Shown: positions 8,418 to 17,215, counted from the first letter of the stretch. The stretch: DNA of 64,000 nt from Mesorhizobium loti R88b (GCF_013170845.1 NZ_CP033367.1:2109001-2173000); one strand, 5' to 3'. Notes: generated by a model from the sequence alone, not told the origin. Numbers and translations: made by a program.

Positions 8418-9056
8418 ATGCCCTTGAACCCCATCGCCCTTCTCGACTATGCCGGTGTCGCGGTTTTCGCGGCGACGGGGGCGCTGGCTGCGTCGCGCAA
8501 ACAGCTCGACATCATCGGGTTCCTGTTCCTGGCCAGCGTCACCGGCATTGGCGGCGGCACTTTTCGTGACCTCATCCTCAATGTTCCGGTGTTCTGGGTG
8601 ATAAACCGCGACTATGTGCTGATCTGCGCGGTGGTGGCGGTGCTGGTCTTCTTCACCGCGCATCGGGTCGAATCCCGCTACAAGCTGCTGCTGTGGCTGG
8701 ACGCCATCGGGCTGGCCGCCTTTTCGGTGATGGGCGCGGCAAAGGGCCTGGCCATCACCGGCTCGCCGGTCGTTTCGATCATCACCGGCATGCTGACCGC
8801 GACCTTTGGCGGCATATTGCGCGATCTGCTGGCCGGCGAGCCATCGGTGCTGCTGAGGCCGGAAATCTACGTCACGGCCGCGCTCGCGGGCGCCGCCATC
8901 TTCACGCTTGCTGACGTCGCCGGATTGCCGCAGATTGTCTCGGGCCTGGCCGGTTTCTTCGTGGCGCTTGCCGTGCGCGGCGGTGCACTGCGTTTCGGCT
9001 GGTCGTTTCCGTCCTACAAGAGCCGGCCGGGAAGGCGGCCTGAGGATATTCCGTGA
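8418..9056 (+). CDS. TRIC cation channel family protein (former UPF0126)
   Basis: This 212-residue inner-membrane protein has seven predicted hydrophobic segments in two repeated halves. Each half carries the family glycine motif followed by Arg-Asp: GIGGGTFRDLILN near residue 42 and TFGGILRDLLAGE near residue 130. Prokaryotic TRIC proteins are trimeric cation channels related to the sarcoplasmic reticulum TRIC channels; the physiological role in bacteria is unclear. No good ribosome binding site precedes the ATG, because the region upstream is occupied by the 7-bp repeat array. The gene is convergent with olsB. Confidence 0.85.
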   Translation: MPLNPIALLDYAGVAVFAATGALAASRKQLDIIGFLFLASVTGIGGGTFRDLILNVPVFWVINRDYVLICAVVAVLVFFTAHRVESRYKLLLWLDAIGLAAFSVMGAAKGLAITGSPVVSIITGMLTATFGGILRDLLAGEPSVLLRPEIYVTAALAGAAIFTLADVAGLPQIVSGLAGFFVALAVRGGALRFGWSFPSYKSRPGRRPEDIP

Positions 9057-9063
9057 AAAGGAA

Positions 9064-9175
9064 GCGAATAGCGAATAGGGATGACAGCCGCAGGATCGCG
9101 ACGTAGCTCTCTCGCTATTCGCTATTCGCTATTCGCTATTCGCTATTCGCTATTCGCTATTCGCTATTCGCTATG
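9064..9175. repeat. Tandem 7-bp repeat (CGCTATT) with short inverted copies
   Basis: Eight perfect copies of CGCTATT run from 9113 to 9168, followed by a partial ninth copy to 9174. Two inverted copies (GCGAATA-type) lie at 9064-9078, so the region can also form a hairpin. The array sits between the convergent TRIC gene (ends 9056) and olsB. The olsB stop codon (CTA on the plus strand, 9171-9173) lies inside the last unit, so the array marks the exact end of the coding region. Confidence 0.9.
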
Positions 9176-10058
9176 CCGCGAAACGTTGCGCTTCCCCGCC
9201 GTAATAGTTGACGTAGCGGGCACCGATCTCCTTGACCGGCATCACCACGAAGACGTCGACGGTCGAGAATTCGCGGTCGATGACGCAGCCGTCGCCGATG
9301 CGGGCGCCAACCCTCAGATAGCCCTTGACCAGAGGCGGCATCGCCGCGATCGCGGCCTTGGCGTTGACCGCCTCGATCGGCATCAGGTCCATGGAGCAGT
9401 ACCGATCGGACACGGCGCGCACGTCCCAGGCCGAATTGGTGCGGCAGTGATGGGCGAGATAGGTGAGAGCCTCGGCATGCGCTGCCGGCACGATGCCATG
9501 GAAGGAGGCGCAGCCGGTCATCACGCCGATTTCGTAGTGATTGATGTAGGCCCAGATGCCTTGCCACAGCGCCTCGATGGTGCGCTTCGAACGGTATTGC
9601 GGCAAAACGCAGGAACGGCCGAGTTCGAGAAAACGCTGGCCGGGGTGACGGGCGATGAGCTTGGTCAGCTCGAATTCGCCTTCGGAATAGAAGCCGCCGG
9701 CGGTGGCCGCGATTTCCTGCCGCAGCAGGCGGTAGGTGCCGACGATGCGGCGATGTTCGGGGCCGGAAAGCGTGGTATCCAGGACCAGCAGATGGTCGCA
9801 GAGCGGATCGAACCGGTCGGCGTCACGGCGGTCGTGCGCCTGGAACAGGTCCTTCCTGGCGCCAAGTTCGTCGTAAAATACCCGGTAACGCACTTCCTGA
9901 GCGGCCGCGATCTCGGCCTCGTTGCGGGCGAGCCGCACTTCGAGATTGCCGATACGGCCGAGTGCTGCGCCCTTTATGACGGAATCGACGTTACGTCCGG
10001 CAAGCAAGGCGCTGCTGGCGTTCGGCCGAGTGTCACATTCCGGCATAACTGTATGCAC
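9171..10058 (-). CDS. olsB: L-ornithine N-alpha-acyltransferase (ornithine lipid synthesis)
   Basis: This 295-residue GNAT-fold acyltransferase (formerly hemolysin-like) transfers a 3-hydroxyacyl group from ACP to ornithine, forming lyso-ornithine lipid. OlsA then completes the membrane lipid; olsA is not in the window. Recognisable blocks are VRLARNEAEIAAAQEVRYRVFY near residue 42, DHLLVLD, IVGTYRLLR and ELGRSCVLPQYR near residue 155. The start is a GTG at 10058, preceded by AAGGAG at eight bases, which decides it over the later ATG at 10046. A Pho-box-like sequence lies 52 bases upstream, in line with the known phosphate-starvation control of olsB in Sinorhizobium. The stop codon falls within the CGCTATT array. 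Confidence 0.92.
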   Translation of the reverse strand: MHTVMPECDTRPNASSALLAGRNVDSVIKGAALGRIGNLEVRLARNEAEIAAAQEVRYRVFYDELGARKDLFQAHDRRDADRFDPLCDHLLVLDTTLSGPEHRRIVGTYRLLRQEIAATAGGFYSEGEFELTKLIARHPGQRFLELGRSCVLPQYRSKRTIEALWQGIWAYINHYEIGVMTGCASFHGIVPAAHAEALTYLAHHCRTNSAWDVRAVSDRYCSMDLMPIEAVNAKAAIAAMPPLVKGYLRVGARIGDGCVIDREFSTVDVFVVMPVKEIGARYVNYYGGEAQRFAA

Positions 10059-10109
10059 GAGTGATTCTCCTTCGAGCCATCCCTCTTGGCACGGGGATAC
10101 GGTGTAGGT

Positions 10110-10127
10110 GCAACAGGATTGTGACAG
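10110..10127 (-). promoter_or_regulatory. Candidate Pho box (PhoB site) upstream of olsB
   Basis: On the minus strand the sequence reads CTGTCAC-AATC-CTGTTGC, two 7-bp repeats in direct orientation with a 4-bp AT-rich spacer. This is the classical Pho-box arrangement CTGTCAT-AAAT-CTGTCAT: six of seven positions match in the first repeat and the CTGT core in the second. It lies 52 bases before the olsB GTG. PhoB control of olsB is documented in Sinorhizobium meliloti; here it is inferred. Confidence 0.55.
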
Positions 10128-10333
10128 TACCGTGATACGGCGGCGCGGGCAATACTTCGTCGGCTGGCGAAAACGGTCAACCGGCTACGTTCGGTGAGGA
10201 AACATGAAGTGCGGCGCATCTCGATCGGGTAGGGCGACGCGCTCCAGGCCCTTCTTTTTCATACCTGTCATCCGCCCAGAACTCAGGCAATTTTTGGCCG
10301 ACATGCATCGGCCGCACGCCGGAAAAAGGCGGC

Positions 10334-12616
10334 TCAAGCGGCGACCTGGCCCTCGACGGCGTTGACCAGCGCCTCGGGGTCGAGCGGCTTGGTGACGAAG
10401 CCGCTGGCGCCGTGGGCGAGCACCGCATGGCGGGTCTTTTCCTGGCTGTCAGCCGACAGCACCATGATCGGCACGGGTGGCGCCGACGTTTCCTCCTCAT
10501 GGCGACGGATCGCCGCAATCGCGTCAAGCCCATCCATCACCGGCATATGCAGATCCATCAGCACCACGTCGAAGCGGTTCTTGTGCCCGGCGCTGGTGAC
10601 GGCCTCGACGGCAGCCTTGCCATTGCCGACCACCTTGACGCGGTGCCCTGCCTTCAACAGCGTAGCGCGCGCCAGCATGGCATTGATGTCGTTGTCTTCG
10701 GCGATCAGAACGGACAGGCCCTGCTGGCGGTCACCTGAGGCGCGAAGCGCCGGGACGCGGCGCTTTTCCGGCTGCGGCTGGGCAAGGCCCGGCGCATGGC
10801 TGGTCAAAAGCACACGCAGAAGCGTTGCCCCGCGCACCGGCCGGGCAAGGAAGGTCGCATAGCCGCTGGCGCGGAACTCGCCAAGCATGCCGCGGTCGGT
10901 CGGCGCGATCAGCGTAATGGCTTCGCAATCGGAAAAGCCGCTTTGGCGCAACCGCTTAAGCAGCCTCCCGTCACTTTCCTCCATGGAGGCGTCAACCAGC
11001 AGCACGTCGCAGCCGTCGGCAAAGGGCGCGGCCTGCGCCACGCTGGTGGCGATACCGGCGGTGCCGCCATTGGCGCGGATGGTGCGGGCGATGGCGTCAG
11101 CCTCGATGGCGTTCCTGGACAGGATCACCGCGCGCCTGCCGATGAGCGCGTTCAGCCGGCCCTGCGGCGCCTCGGTGGCCTCCGTGGCTGGGATTTCGAA
11201 TACGAATTCCGACCCTTGGCCAAGCCGGCTGGAGACCGAGATCGTGCCGCCCATGGCGGCCACCAGGCGTTTGGAGATGGCAAGTCCCAGCCCCGCGCCG
11301 CCATGCGTGCGTGTCGAGGTGCCGTCGGCCTGCTCGAACTCCTCGAAGATGCGCTCCATGTCCTCGTCGCGCAGGCCGGGGCCGGTGTCGGTGATGGTGA
11401 AGCAGATGCGGTCGCTGGTTTCGGTGCGGGCACGCGCAACGCTGACCAGCACGCCGCCGCCGTCAGTGAACTTGATGGCGTTGCCGATGAGGTTGAGCAA
11501 CACCTGCCTGACCCGGCCCGGATCGGCGGTGATCAATTGTGGTACATCCGGTTCGACGTGGCAGCCGAGGCCGATATCCTTGGCGAAGGCGCGCGCAGCC
11601 AGCAATTCGATGATGTTGTCGGCGATCTCACGCACCGACATCGGCTGCGGTTCCGGATCGAAGCGACCGGCCTCGATCTTGGAGTAGTCGAGCAAATCCT
11701 CGATCAGGGCGAGCAGGGCGCTGGCCGAAGTCGAGACGGCGCCGACATAGGTTTGCTGCTCCGGCGACAGGCTGGTATCGGCCAAGAGCCTCGCCATGCC
11801 CATGATGCCGTTCATCGGCGTGCGGATTTCATGGCTGACGGTGGCGAGAAAGCGCGATTTGGCTTGGCTGGCGTATTCGGCCCGCTCGCGCGCGGTGATC
11901 AGTGAGGATTCGGCGCGCTTGCGGGCGGTGATGTCGCGGGCGATGGCGCGATGCGAAACCGCGCCGCTGTCCTTGTCGCGCACCGACAGTTCGATCCAGG
12001 AGAACCAGCGCGGGCCGCTCGGCGTGCGGATGGCGACGTCGGTGGAACTCAGGCACTCATGGTCGGAAAAGGCGGCATCGGGCACGATGCCGACCTCGAC
12101 GCCGAGTTCGGCCAGGGTCTTGCCGGCAAGATCACGCTGATCGGTTTCGACCAGATCGGCGAACACCTTGTTGGCGTATACGATGTAGCCGTCGCGGTCG
12201 CGATGGATGACAAGATCGCCAAGCGCGTCGATGAGACCGCGAAAACGCTCCTCGCTCTCCTGCATCTCCCACATGCGGTCGGCCAGCGTCTCGATCTCGG
12301 CGCGGCTGCGGGCGGTGGTCTCGTCAAGCAGGACCACGGTACGGTGGACGCTGCGTCTGGCATGCAGATGCAAGCCAAGGCCGGCGAGGCCGGTGGCCAG
12401 CAAAGCCAGGCTGATGAAGATCGGCGCCCCGGTCAGATGCGCGAGGCCGGCCAGTATCATGATGGCACCGTAGGTCAGCAGCGGCAGACCTTCGGGCCTT
12501 ACCACTTGCTGCTCGGGCACCAGCGGCGGCGCGGCGATAAACCGCCGTGTCGCTGCGGGTGCCGCATCGACGTCGTCGCCAATATCTGCCTGTTGCGTGC
12601 CGGATTCCGCGATCAT
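10334..12616 (-). CDS. Hybrid sensor histidine kinase with PAS and two receiver domains
   Basis: This 760-residue membrane-bound phosphorelay kinase has two hydrophobic segments near residues 48-85 and a PAS domain at about 120-230 ([20 protein letters not shown]). HisKA follows with the phosphorylated His in [15 protein letters not shown] near residue 265, then HATPase with N-box [14 protein letters not shown] and G-boxes near 420-440. The first receiver domain (about 500-615) is degenerate: the acidic pocket is replaced by SRNAIEA and the Lys by Arg (ARPV). The second (about 640-755) is intact, with [17 protein letters not shown] and VTKPLD. The signal and target are unknown and no DNA-binding regulator is adjacent. 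Confidence 0.9.
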   Translation of the reverse strand: MIAESGTQQADIGDDVDAAPAATRRFIAAPPLVPEQQVVRPEGLPLLTYGAIMILAGLAHLTGAPIFISLALLATGLAGLGLHLHARRSVHRTVVLLDETTARSRAEIETLADRMWEMQESEERFRGLIDALGDLVIHRDRDGYIVYANKVFADLVETDQRDLAGKTLAELGVEVGIVPDAAFSDHECLSSTDVAIRTPSGPRWFSWIELSVRDKDSGAVSHRAIARDITARKRAESSLITARERAEYASQAKSRFLATVSHEIRTPMNGIMGMARLLADTSLSPEQQTYVGAVSTSASALLALIEDLLDYSKIEAGRFDPEPQPMSVREIADNIIELLAARAFAKDIGLGCHVEPDVPQLITADPGRVRQVLLNLIGNAIKFTDGGGVLVSVARARTETSDRICFTITDTGPGLRDEDMERIFEEFEQADGTSTRTHGGAGLGLAISKRLVAAMGGTISVSSRLGQGSEFVFEIPATEATEAPQGRLNALIGRRAVILSRNAIEADAIARTIRANGGTAGIATSVAQAAPFADGCDVLLVDASMEESDGRLLKRLRQSGFSDCEAITLIAPTDRGMLGEFRASGYATFLARPVRGATLLRVLLTSHAPGLAQPQPEKRRVPALRASGDRQQGLSVLIAEDNDINAMLARATLLKAGHRVKVVGNGKAAVEAVTSAGHKNRFDVVLMDLHMPVMDGLDAIAAIRRHEEETSAPPVPIMVLSADSQEKTRHAVLAHGASGFVTKPLDPEALVNAVEGQVAA

Positions 12617-12772
12617 GCGAAACCATTGCCAGACAGAGATTATGGAAAATTGCGGCGGATCGTTCGAATTTTAGCGGATGCGAATCTTTTTACCCGGTGT
12701 GCCGGATTTGTCGCCAGACAGTGTCAATTCCGCCAGCCCTTCGGGACGGCGAACTCACCCCAATCGGCGAAC

Positions 12773-13762
12773 TCACATGTCGACGACGACGCGTCCGCGG
12801 ATCTTGCCGTCGACGATGTCGCGTGCGGCATCGATGATGCCGTCGAAGCCGATGGTCGTGGACAGGCTGGCGAGCTTCTGCAGGTCGAGATCGGAGCCGA
12901 TGCGCCGCCAGGCCTCGATGCGCACAGCCTTCGGTGCCATCACCGAATCGATGCCGAGCAGCGAGACGCCGCGCAGGATGAAGGGGGCCACGCTCGACGG
13001 CAGATCCATGCCGCCGGCCAAGCCGCAGGCCGCGACCGCGCCGCCATAGGAGGTCATCGACAGCACATTGGCCAGCGTGTGGCTGCCGACCGAATCGATG
13101 CCGCCGGCCCAACGCTCCTTGGCCAGCGGCTTGGCGGGCTGGTTGAGCTCGTCGCGCGATATCACCTCGGCGGCGCCGAGGTTGATCAGATAGGGGCTTT
13201 CGGCGTTGCGACCGGTCGACGCAATGACATGGTAACCGAGGCTGGACAGGATGGAGACCGCGACCGAACCTACGCCGCCGGCGGCACCCGTCACCACCAC
13301 CGGGCCGCGATCGGGCAAGATGCCATGCCGCTCCAGCGCCATGACGCTGAGCATGGCGGTGTAGCCAGCGGTGCCGACCGCCATCGCGTCATGCGTGCTG
13401 ATGCCTTGCGGCAGCGGCACCAGCCAGTCGCCCTTGACACGGGCGTGCCCGGCATAGGCGCCGAAATGCGTTTCACCGACGCCCCAGCCATTCAGGATGA
13501 CCTTGTCTCCCTGGCGCCAGTCGGGGTTGGAGGACGAGATCACCGTGCCGGCGAAATCGACGCCCGGCACCAGAGGCCAGCGGCGGACCACCGGCGCCTT
13601 GCCGGTGATGGCCAACCCATCCTTGTAGTTCACCGTCGTTGCCTCGACCGCGACGGTGACGTCGCCTTCCATCAGGTCGGCGTCGGTGAGATCGGTCACG
13701 GTGACCGACTGCTTTTTGTCGGCGTCGCGCGAGACGAGGATGGCTTTGAAGGTTTCGGACAT
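12773..13762 (-). CDS. acuI: Acrylyl-CoA reductase AcuI / YhdH-type quinone oxidoreductase
   Basis: This 329-residue medium-chain dehydrogenase/reductase is of the YhdH/AcuI type. AcuI reduces acryloyl-CoA to propionyl-CoA with NADPH and detoxifies acrylate. Family features are TVNYKDGLAITGKAPVVR near residue 45, PGVDFAGTV near residue 67, the nucleotide-binding loop VVVTGAAGGVGSVAV near residue 150, and a lack of zinc-binding cysteines. The specific substrate is by family resemblance only. It lies between the kinase and lspA, all on the minus strand. ATG at 13762 is preceded on the minus strand by GAGAAAAAG, a usable site. Confidence 0.85.
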   Translation of the reverse strand: MSETFKAILVSRDADKKQSVTVTDLTDADLMEGDVTVAVEATTVNYKDGLAITGKAPVVRRWPLVPGVDFAGTVISSSNPDWRQGDKVILNGWGVGETHFGAYAGHARVKGDWLVPLPQGISTHDAMAVGTAGYTAMLSVMALERHGILPDRGPVVVTGAAGGVGSVAVSILSSLGYHVIASTGRNAESPYLINLGAAEVISRDELNQPAKPLAKERWAGGIDSVGSHTLANVLSMTSYGGAVAACGLAGGMDLPSSVAPFILRGVSLLGIDSVMAPKAVRIEAWRRIGSDLDLQKLASLSTTIGFDGIIDAARDIVDGKIRGRVVVDM

Positions 13763-13816
13763 CTTTTTCTCCGCGAGCTTGCTCGGTGTGGACTGTGCGG
13801 CGAAGGGCGCGCGGGG

Positions 13817-14344
13817 TCAATCTATGGAAGGCTTGGCTTTGGAAGGCTTGGCTTCGGAAGGCTCGGTGTTCGAAGGTTTGGGCTCGCGCCGCCAGCCGAT
13901 GAGTTCGTCGAAGACGACCAGTGCCGCGCCCACGGAAATGAAGGCATCGGCGAGGTTGAAGACGGCAAAGGACCAGACCGGCGTGTGGAACAGGATGTAA
14001 TCGATGACGTGGCCGTAGACGGCGCGGTCGATCAGATTGCCCAGCGCGCCGCCGATGATCAGGGCAAAGCCGATGCGGGCGACGACGTGGCCGGCCGGTG
14101 TGCGGGTGGCGAGATAGAGCACGAAAGCGACGACCAGCACGGCGATGACCACCAGTCCGGTGTCACCGAAGGAGGAGAACATCGAAAAGGCGATGCCGGT
14201 GTTGTAGGTGCGAAACAGCGCCAGGAATGGCACAAGGTCGAGCTTTTGCTGAAACGGCAGGCCGGTCTCGACCAGATGCTTTATCCACTGATCGAGTGCG
14301 ACGGCCGCGACGACGAGCAGTGCGTAGGGGGACCATGATCTCAA
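13817..14344 (-). CDS. lspA: Lipoprotein signal peptidase (signal peptidase II)
   Basis: This 175-residue inner-membrane aspartic protease cleaves the signal peptide of diacylglyceryl-prolipoproteins. Four transmembrane helices are visible at about residues 7-25, 62-80, 88-105 and 125-150. The two catalytic Asp motifs are present: GGALGNLIDR near residue 108 and FAVFNLADAFISVG near residue 128. FRTYNTGIAFS is also typical. The C-terminal 25 residues are a hydrophilic five-residue repeat (P/A-K/E-P-S-x) encoded by a 15-bp tandem repeat and are not part of the enzyme. The gene starts 13 bases after the stop of the RNA methyltransferase upstream in the same operon. Confidence 0.95.
   Translation of the reverse strand: MRSWSPYALLVVAAVALDQWIKHLVETGLPFQQKLDLVPFLALFRTYNTGIAFSMFSSFGDTGLVVIAVLVVAFVLYLATRTPAGHVVARIGFALIIGGALGNLIDRAVYGHVIDYILFHTPVWSFAVFNLADAFISVGAALVVFDELIGWRREPKPSNTEPSEAKPSKAKPSID
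13826..13885. repeat. In-frame 15-bp tandem repeat at the 3-prime end of lspA
   Basis: Four consecutive 15-bp units start at 13826, 13841, 13856 and 13871. The first two, GGAAGGCTTGGCTTT and GGAAGGCTTGGCTTC, differ at one base and the other two are more diverged. On the coding (minus) strand they encode Ser/Lys/Glu/Pro-rich pentapeptides near the LspA C-terminus. Confidence 0.85.
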
Positions 14345-14357
14345 GGGCGGGCAACCT

Positions 14358-15215
14358 TCATTGCTGATCGTTGATCGGTTCGAGCTTCAGCGCGCCGCGC
14401 CGGATCTCGAACAGCATGATGCCGGTGGCGACGGCGAGATTGAGCGAATCGGCGCGGCCCGCTTGCGGAATCCGGAGCAGCCTGTCGCAACTCGCCGCCA
14501 GGCTCTCGGGCAGGCCCTGCTGCTCATTGCCCATCATCAGCAGCACCGGCCCGCGGGAAAAATCGACCGAGCGATAGTCGACGGCGCCTTTCAGATGCGT
14601 GCCGGCGACGAGGCCCGAAAAGCCGCCACGCCAGGCAAGAAATCCCTCGGTCGTTGCCTTGGCTACCGGAACGGCGAAGATCGAACCCATGGTGGCGCGC
14701 ACTGTCTCCACGGAAAAAGGATCGGTGGTGTCGCCGACAAGGATAACGCCCTTGGCGCCGACCGCATCGACGGTGCGGATGACGGTGCCGAGATTGCCGG
14801 GATCGCGCACCCGGTCGAGTGCCACCCAGACATCGCCATTGTCGGCGCGGATATCCCTGAGGGCGAGGAATCTCTGCGAGAAGACACCGACCACCATTTG
14901 CGGGTTGTCGCGGCGGGTGATGGCGACAAGCACCTTTTCCGAGACTTCGAGCACCGTGCCGCCGGCGGCGACTGTGCGCGCCGCGACCTTTTCCACCGCA
15001 GCATTGCCGCGCCCGGCCTTGGCGAACACAAGCGTCCTGATCTGCCAGCCGAGATCGAGCGCATCGATGACCAGCTTCAGCCCCTCGGCCATGAAGGCGT
15101 TCTGCTGGTCGCGGAATTTCTTCAAGGCGAGCGCCTTGATGTCCTTGATCAGCGGATTGGCAAGGCTGGTGACTTCCTTCACCTGGCCCGGTGCGCCGGC
15201 ATGCCGTTCGTTCAT
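14358..15215 (-). CDS. TrmH/SpoU-family 2-prime-O RNA methyltransferase
   Basis: This 285-residue methyltransferase has the trefoil-knot SPOUT fold and modifies the ribose 2-prime-O of tRNA or rRNA using S-adenosylmethionine. All three motifs are visible: RDPGNLGTVIRTVDAVG near residue 130, LLMMGNEQQGLPE near residue 220, and RIPQAGRADSLNLAVATGI near residue 245. An N-terminal SpoU substrate-binding domain (KFRDQQNAFMAEGLKLVIDAL) precedes the catalytic domain. I chose the ATG at 15215, preceded by GGAG at six bases, over one at 15245 that would overlap the upstream gene. The RNA target cannot be read. Confidence 0.88.
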   Translation of the reverse strand: MNERHAGAPGQVKEVTSLANPLIKDIKALALKKFRDQQNAFMAEGLKLVIDALDLGWQIRTLVFAKAGRGNAAVEKVAARTVAAGGTVLEVSEKVLVAITRRDNPQMVVGVFSQRFLALRDIRADNGDVWVALDRVRDPGNLGTVIRTVDAVGAKGVILVGDTTDPFSVETVRATMGSIFAVPVAKATTEGFLAWRGGFSGLVAGTHLKGAVDYRSVDFSRGPVLLMMGNEQQGLPESLAASCDRLLRIPQAGRADSLNLAVATGIMLFEIRRGALKLEPINDQQ

Positions 15216-15232
15216 TCGGGACTCCGGGGCAT

Positions 15233-16318
15233 TCAGGCCACCCAACGCGAAAACAGTGAGGTCGAGAGCGCCCTGCCAGCGGATTTTTCGCGGATGATCA
15301 GCTCACCCGATTCAACCCTGCCGCCCATGCCGGCGAAGGTGTCGCGCATCAGAGCATGGATGGCGAAGAAGGAGGCGCGGATCGAATAGGCGGTCAGCAC
15401 CACAGCGAGCGGTTTTGGCGTCAGGATCGCGCGGCAGAGGTCGGTCAATGCCGGCAGGTCCTCGAACAATTGCCAGACCTCGCCCTTGGGCCCACGGCCA
15501 TAGGCCGGCGGGTCGAACAGGATGATGTCGTAGCGGCTGCCGCGGCGCTCCTCGCGCTCTGCGAATTTCACCGCATCATCAACGATCCAGCGGATCGGCT
15601 TGCTGCCAAGCCCGGCCATTTCCTGGTTTTCACGCGCCCAGCCGATCGCCTTCTTCGAGGCATCGACATGGGTGACTTCGGCGCCGGCGCGGGCCGCCAC
15701 CAGCGAGGCAAGGCCGGTATAGCCGAACAGGTTGAGCACCTTGACCGGCCGCCTGGCCGACGCGATCAGGCCCGCCATATGATCCCAATGCGAGGCCTGT
15801 TCGGGAAAGACGCCGACATGGCGAAACGAGGTGAAACGGCCGAGATAGTCGATGCCGTCATGCTTCATCGGCCAGGTTTCGCCAAGCGGCGTTTTCGGGA
15901 AACGCCAGCGGCCGATCCCTTCCTCGTCGGTGTCGCCGGTGAAGATAGCGTCGGCACGCTCCCAGTCCCTTGCCGGCAAGGCCTTCTGCCAGATCGCCTG
16001 GCCCTCGGGCCGCACGATGCGGTAGGGGCCGTATTGTTCGAGCTTTTCGCCGGCGCCGCTGTCGAGCAGGGCATAATCCGCGTTGGGTGCTACTTCCAGG
16101 ATGACCGGAAGTTGCTCGGCGGGCAGCGCCCCTTCGCGGCGGGCGAGGATGCGCGGTACGGCTTTCGGTTCGGTGCGATCGTCGGGTCTGGCCTCGGGCC
16201 GCTCGCGCGGCCTGGTGTCCGGCCGGGCCGCGCCACGCGCCTCGTGCGGACGTGCGTCTCCCGTTCCGCCTTTTGCGGGCGGGCGGCTGTCGCGGCGTTT
16301 GTCGCGAAAAGACTTCAA
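15233..16318 (-). CDS. Class I SAM-dependent RNA methyltransferase (RlmI-like)
   Basis: This protein of about 361 residues has a Rossmann-fold methyltransferase domain: VLNLFGYTGLASLVAARAGA (SAM motif I) near residue 190, HVDASKKAIGWARENQE (motif II) and ILFDPPAYGRGPKGEVW (catalytic DPPAY motif) near residue 265. The layout is that of the RlmI/RlmK group of 23S rRNA cytosine or guanine methyltransferases. The start is uncertain: no ATG lies in the N-terminal region, and the frame is open to 16378 with a TTG there. I chose the TTG at 16318 because GGAG lies about ten bases before it. The first 70 residues are Arg/Pro-rich and low in complexity. It is in operon with the SpoU gene (17-base gap). 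Confidence 0.75.
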   Translation of the reverse strand: MKSFRDKRRDSRPPAKGGTGDARPHEARGAARPDTRPRERPEARPDDRTEPKAVPRILARREGALPAEQLPVILEVAPNADYALLDSGAGEKLEQYGPYRIVRPEGQAIWQKALPARDWERADAIFTGDTDEEGIGRWRFPKTPLGETWPMKHDGIDYLGRFTSFRHVGVFPEQASHWDHMAGLIASARRPVKVLNLFGYTGLASLVAARAGAEVTHVDASKKAIGWARENQEMAGLGSKPIRWIVDDAVKFAEREERRGSRYDIILFDPPAYGRGPKGEVWQLFEDLPALTDLCRAILTPKPLAVVLTAYSIRASFFAIHALMRDTFAGMGGRVESGELIIREKSAGRALSTSLFSRWVA

Positions 16319-16450
16319 GCGGGAGCATCTCCGAGCGGCGTGCCGCTTTTGGCATAGGGCAACCGGCTTCGCAACCAAGTCTGCCGCTACCTCTCCTGTT
16401 CATGTCGGCCAGCGATGGACCAATGTCAAAGAAACAGGCAAATCTGCTGG

Positions 16451-17140
16451 ATGTCCCGCTCCGAACGCCTGCTTGATCTCATCCAGTGCCTGCGCCGGCA
16501 CCGCCGGCCGGTGAGCGGGCGCACGCTTGCCGATGAGCTCGGGATCTCGATCCGCACACTCTATCGCGACATCGCCACGCTGCAGGGGCAGGGCGCGCCG
16601 ATCGAGGGCGAGGCGGGGCTCGGCTATGTGCTCAAGCCCGGCTTCATGCTGCCGCCGCTGATGTTCAGCGACGAGGAGATCGAAGCCATCGTGCTCGGCT
16701 CGCGCTGGGTCGCCAAGCAGCCGGACCGCCGTCTTTCAGCCGCCGCCGCCAACGCACTGGCCAAGATCGCCGCCGTGCTGCCCGACGATCTGCGCGAGGA
16801 TCTCGATGCCTCGACGCTGCTGGTCGGGCCGCCCATGACGGTCATTGAAGGCATCGACCTCGGCATCGTGCGGCAGGCCATCCGCAACGAACGAAAACTC
16901 GGCTTTCTCTATCGCGACGCAGGCGGCGCCGGATCCGAGCGCGTGGTGTGGCCGTTCGCGCTCGGCTTCTTCGACAAGGTGCGGGTGGTGGTGGCGTGGT
17001 GCGAGATGCGGCAGGATTTCCGCCATTTTCGCGCTGATCGCATCTCCGGCCTCAACACAATCGATACGCGCTATCCGCGTCGCCGCCAGGCGCTGCTCAA
17101 GGAATGGCGGGCGACGTTCGACAAACCGCGTGGGTCTTGA
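16451..17140 (+). CDS. YafY-type transcriptional regulator (HTH plus WYL domain)
   Basis: This 229-residue regulator has an N-terminal HTH (RPVSGRTLADELGISIRTLYRDIATLQGQG, about residues 20-48) of the type found in DeoR-like WYL proteins. A central region follows, then a WYL ligand-sensing domain in the second half (about 135-225) with RKLGFLYRDAG and WPFALGFF. Such proteins usually control an adjacent gene. A 23-bp dyad begins four bases past its stop codon and precedes the VOC-EVE pair, so it probably regulates these. The ATG at 16451 has only a weak ribosome site; the frame is open back to 16415. Confidence 0.88.
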   Translation: MSRSERLLDLIQCLRRHRRPVSGRTLADELGISIRTLYRDIATLQGQGAPIEGEAGLGYVLKPGFMLPPLMFSDEEIEAIVLGSRWVAKQPDRRLSAAAANALAKIAAVLPDDLREDLDASTLLVGPPMTVIEGIDLGIVRQAIRNERKLGFLYRDAGGAGSERVVWPFALGFFDKVRVVVAWCEMRQDFRHFRADRISGLNTIDTRYPRRRQALLKEWRATFDKPRGS

Positions 17141-17143
17141 ATG

Positions 17144-17166
17144 CTACTGCCAGAAACTGACAGTAG
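17144..17166. promoter_or_regulatory. Candidate operator: 10-3-10 inverted repeat before the VOC-EVE genes
   Basis: CTACTGCCAG (17144-17153), AAA, CTGACAGTAG (17157-17166) form a dyad with one mismatch in ten pairs. It lies between the WYL regulator stop and the VOC gene ATG, 49 bases upstream of the latter. There is no T-run, so it is not a terminator. It is well placed as the binding site of the regulator next to it. Confidence 0.6.
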
Positions 17167-17215
17167 CCCGGCCTATATCGAGCGCATCGAAACGCCGAAC
17201 CCTGGAGAGCCGATC

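Noticed and set aside
9081..10064. Plus-strand frame of 327 codons starting near the CGCTATT array
   Set aside because: It is antisense to olsB, and its first residues are just translations of the 7-bp repeat (RYSLFAI repeated). This is an artefact of the array.
11951..14338. Plus-strand open frame of 795 codons
   Set aside because: It is antisense to the kinase, acuI and lspA genes, whose protein families are clear, and it has no recognisable domain or ribosome site. High GC makes such shadow frames common.
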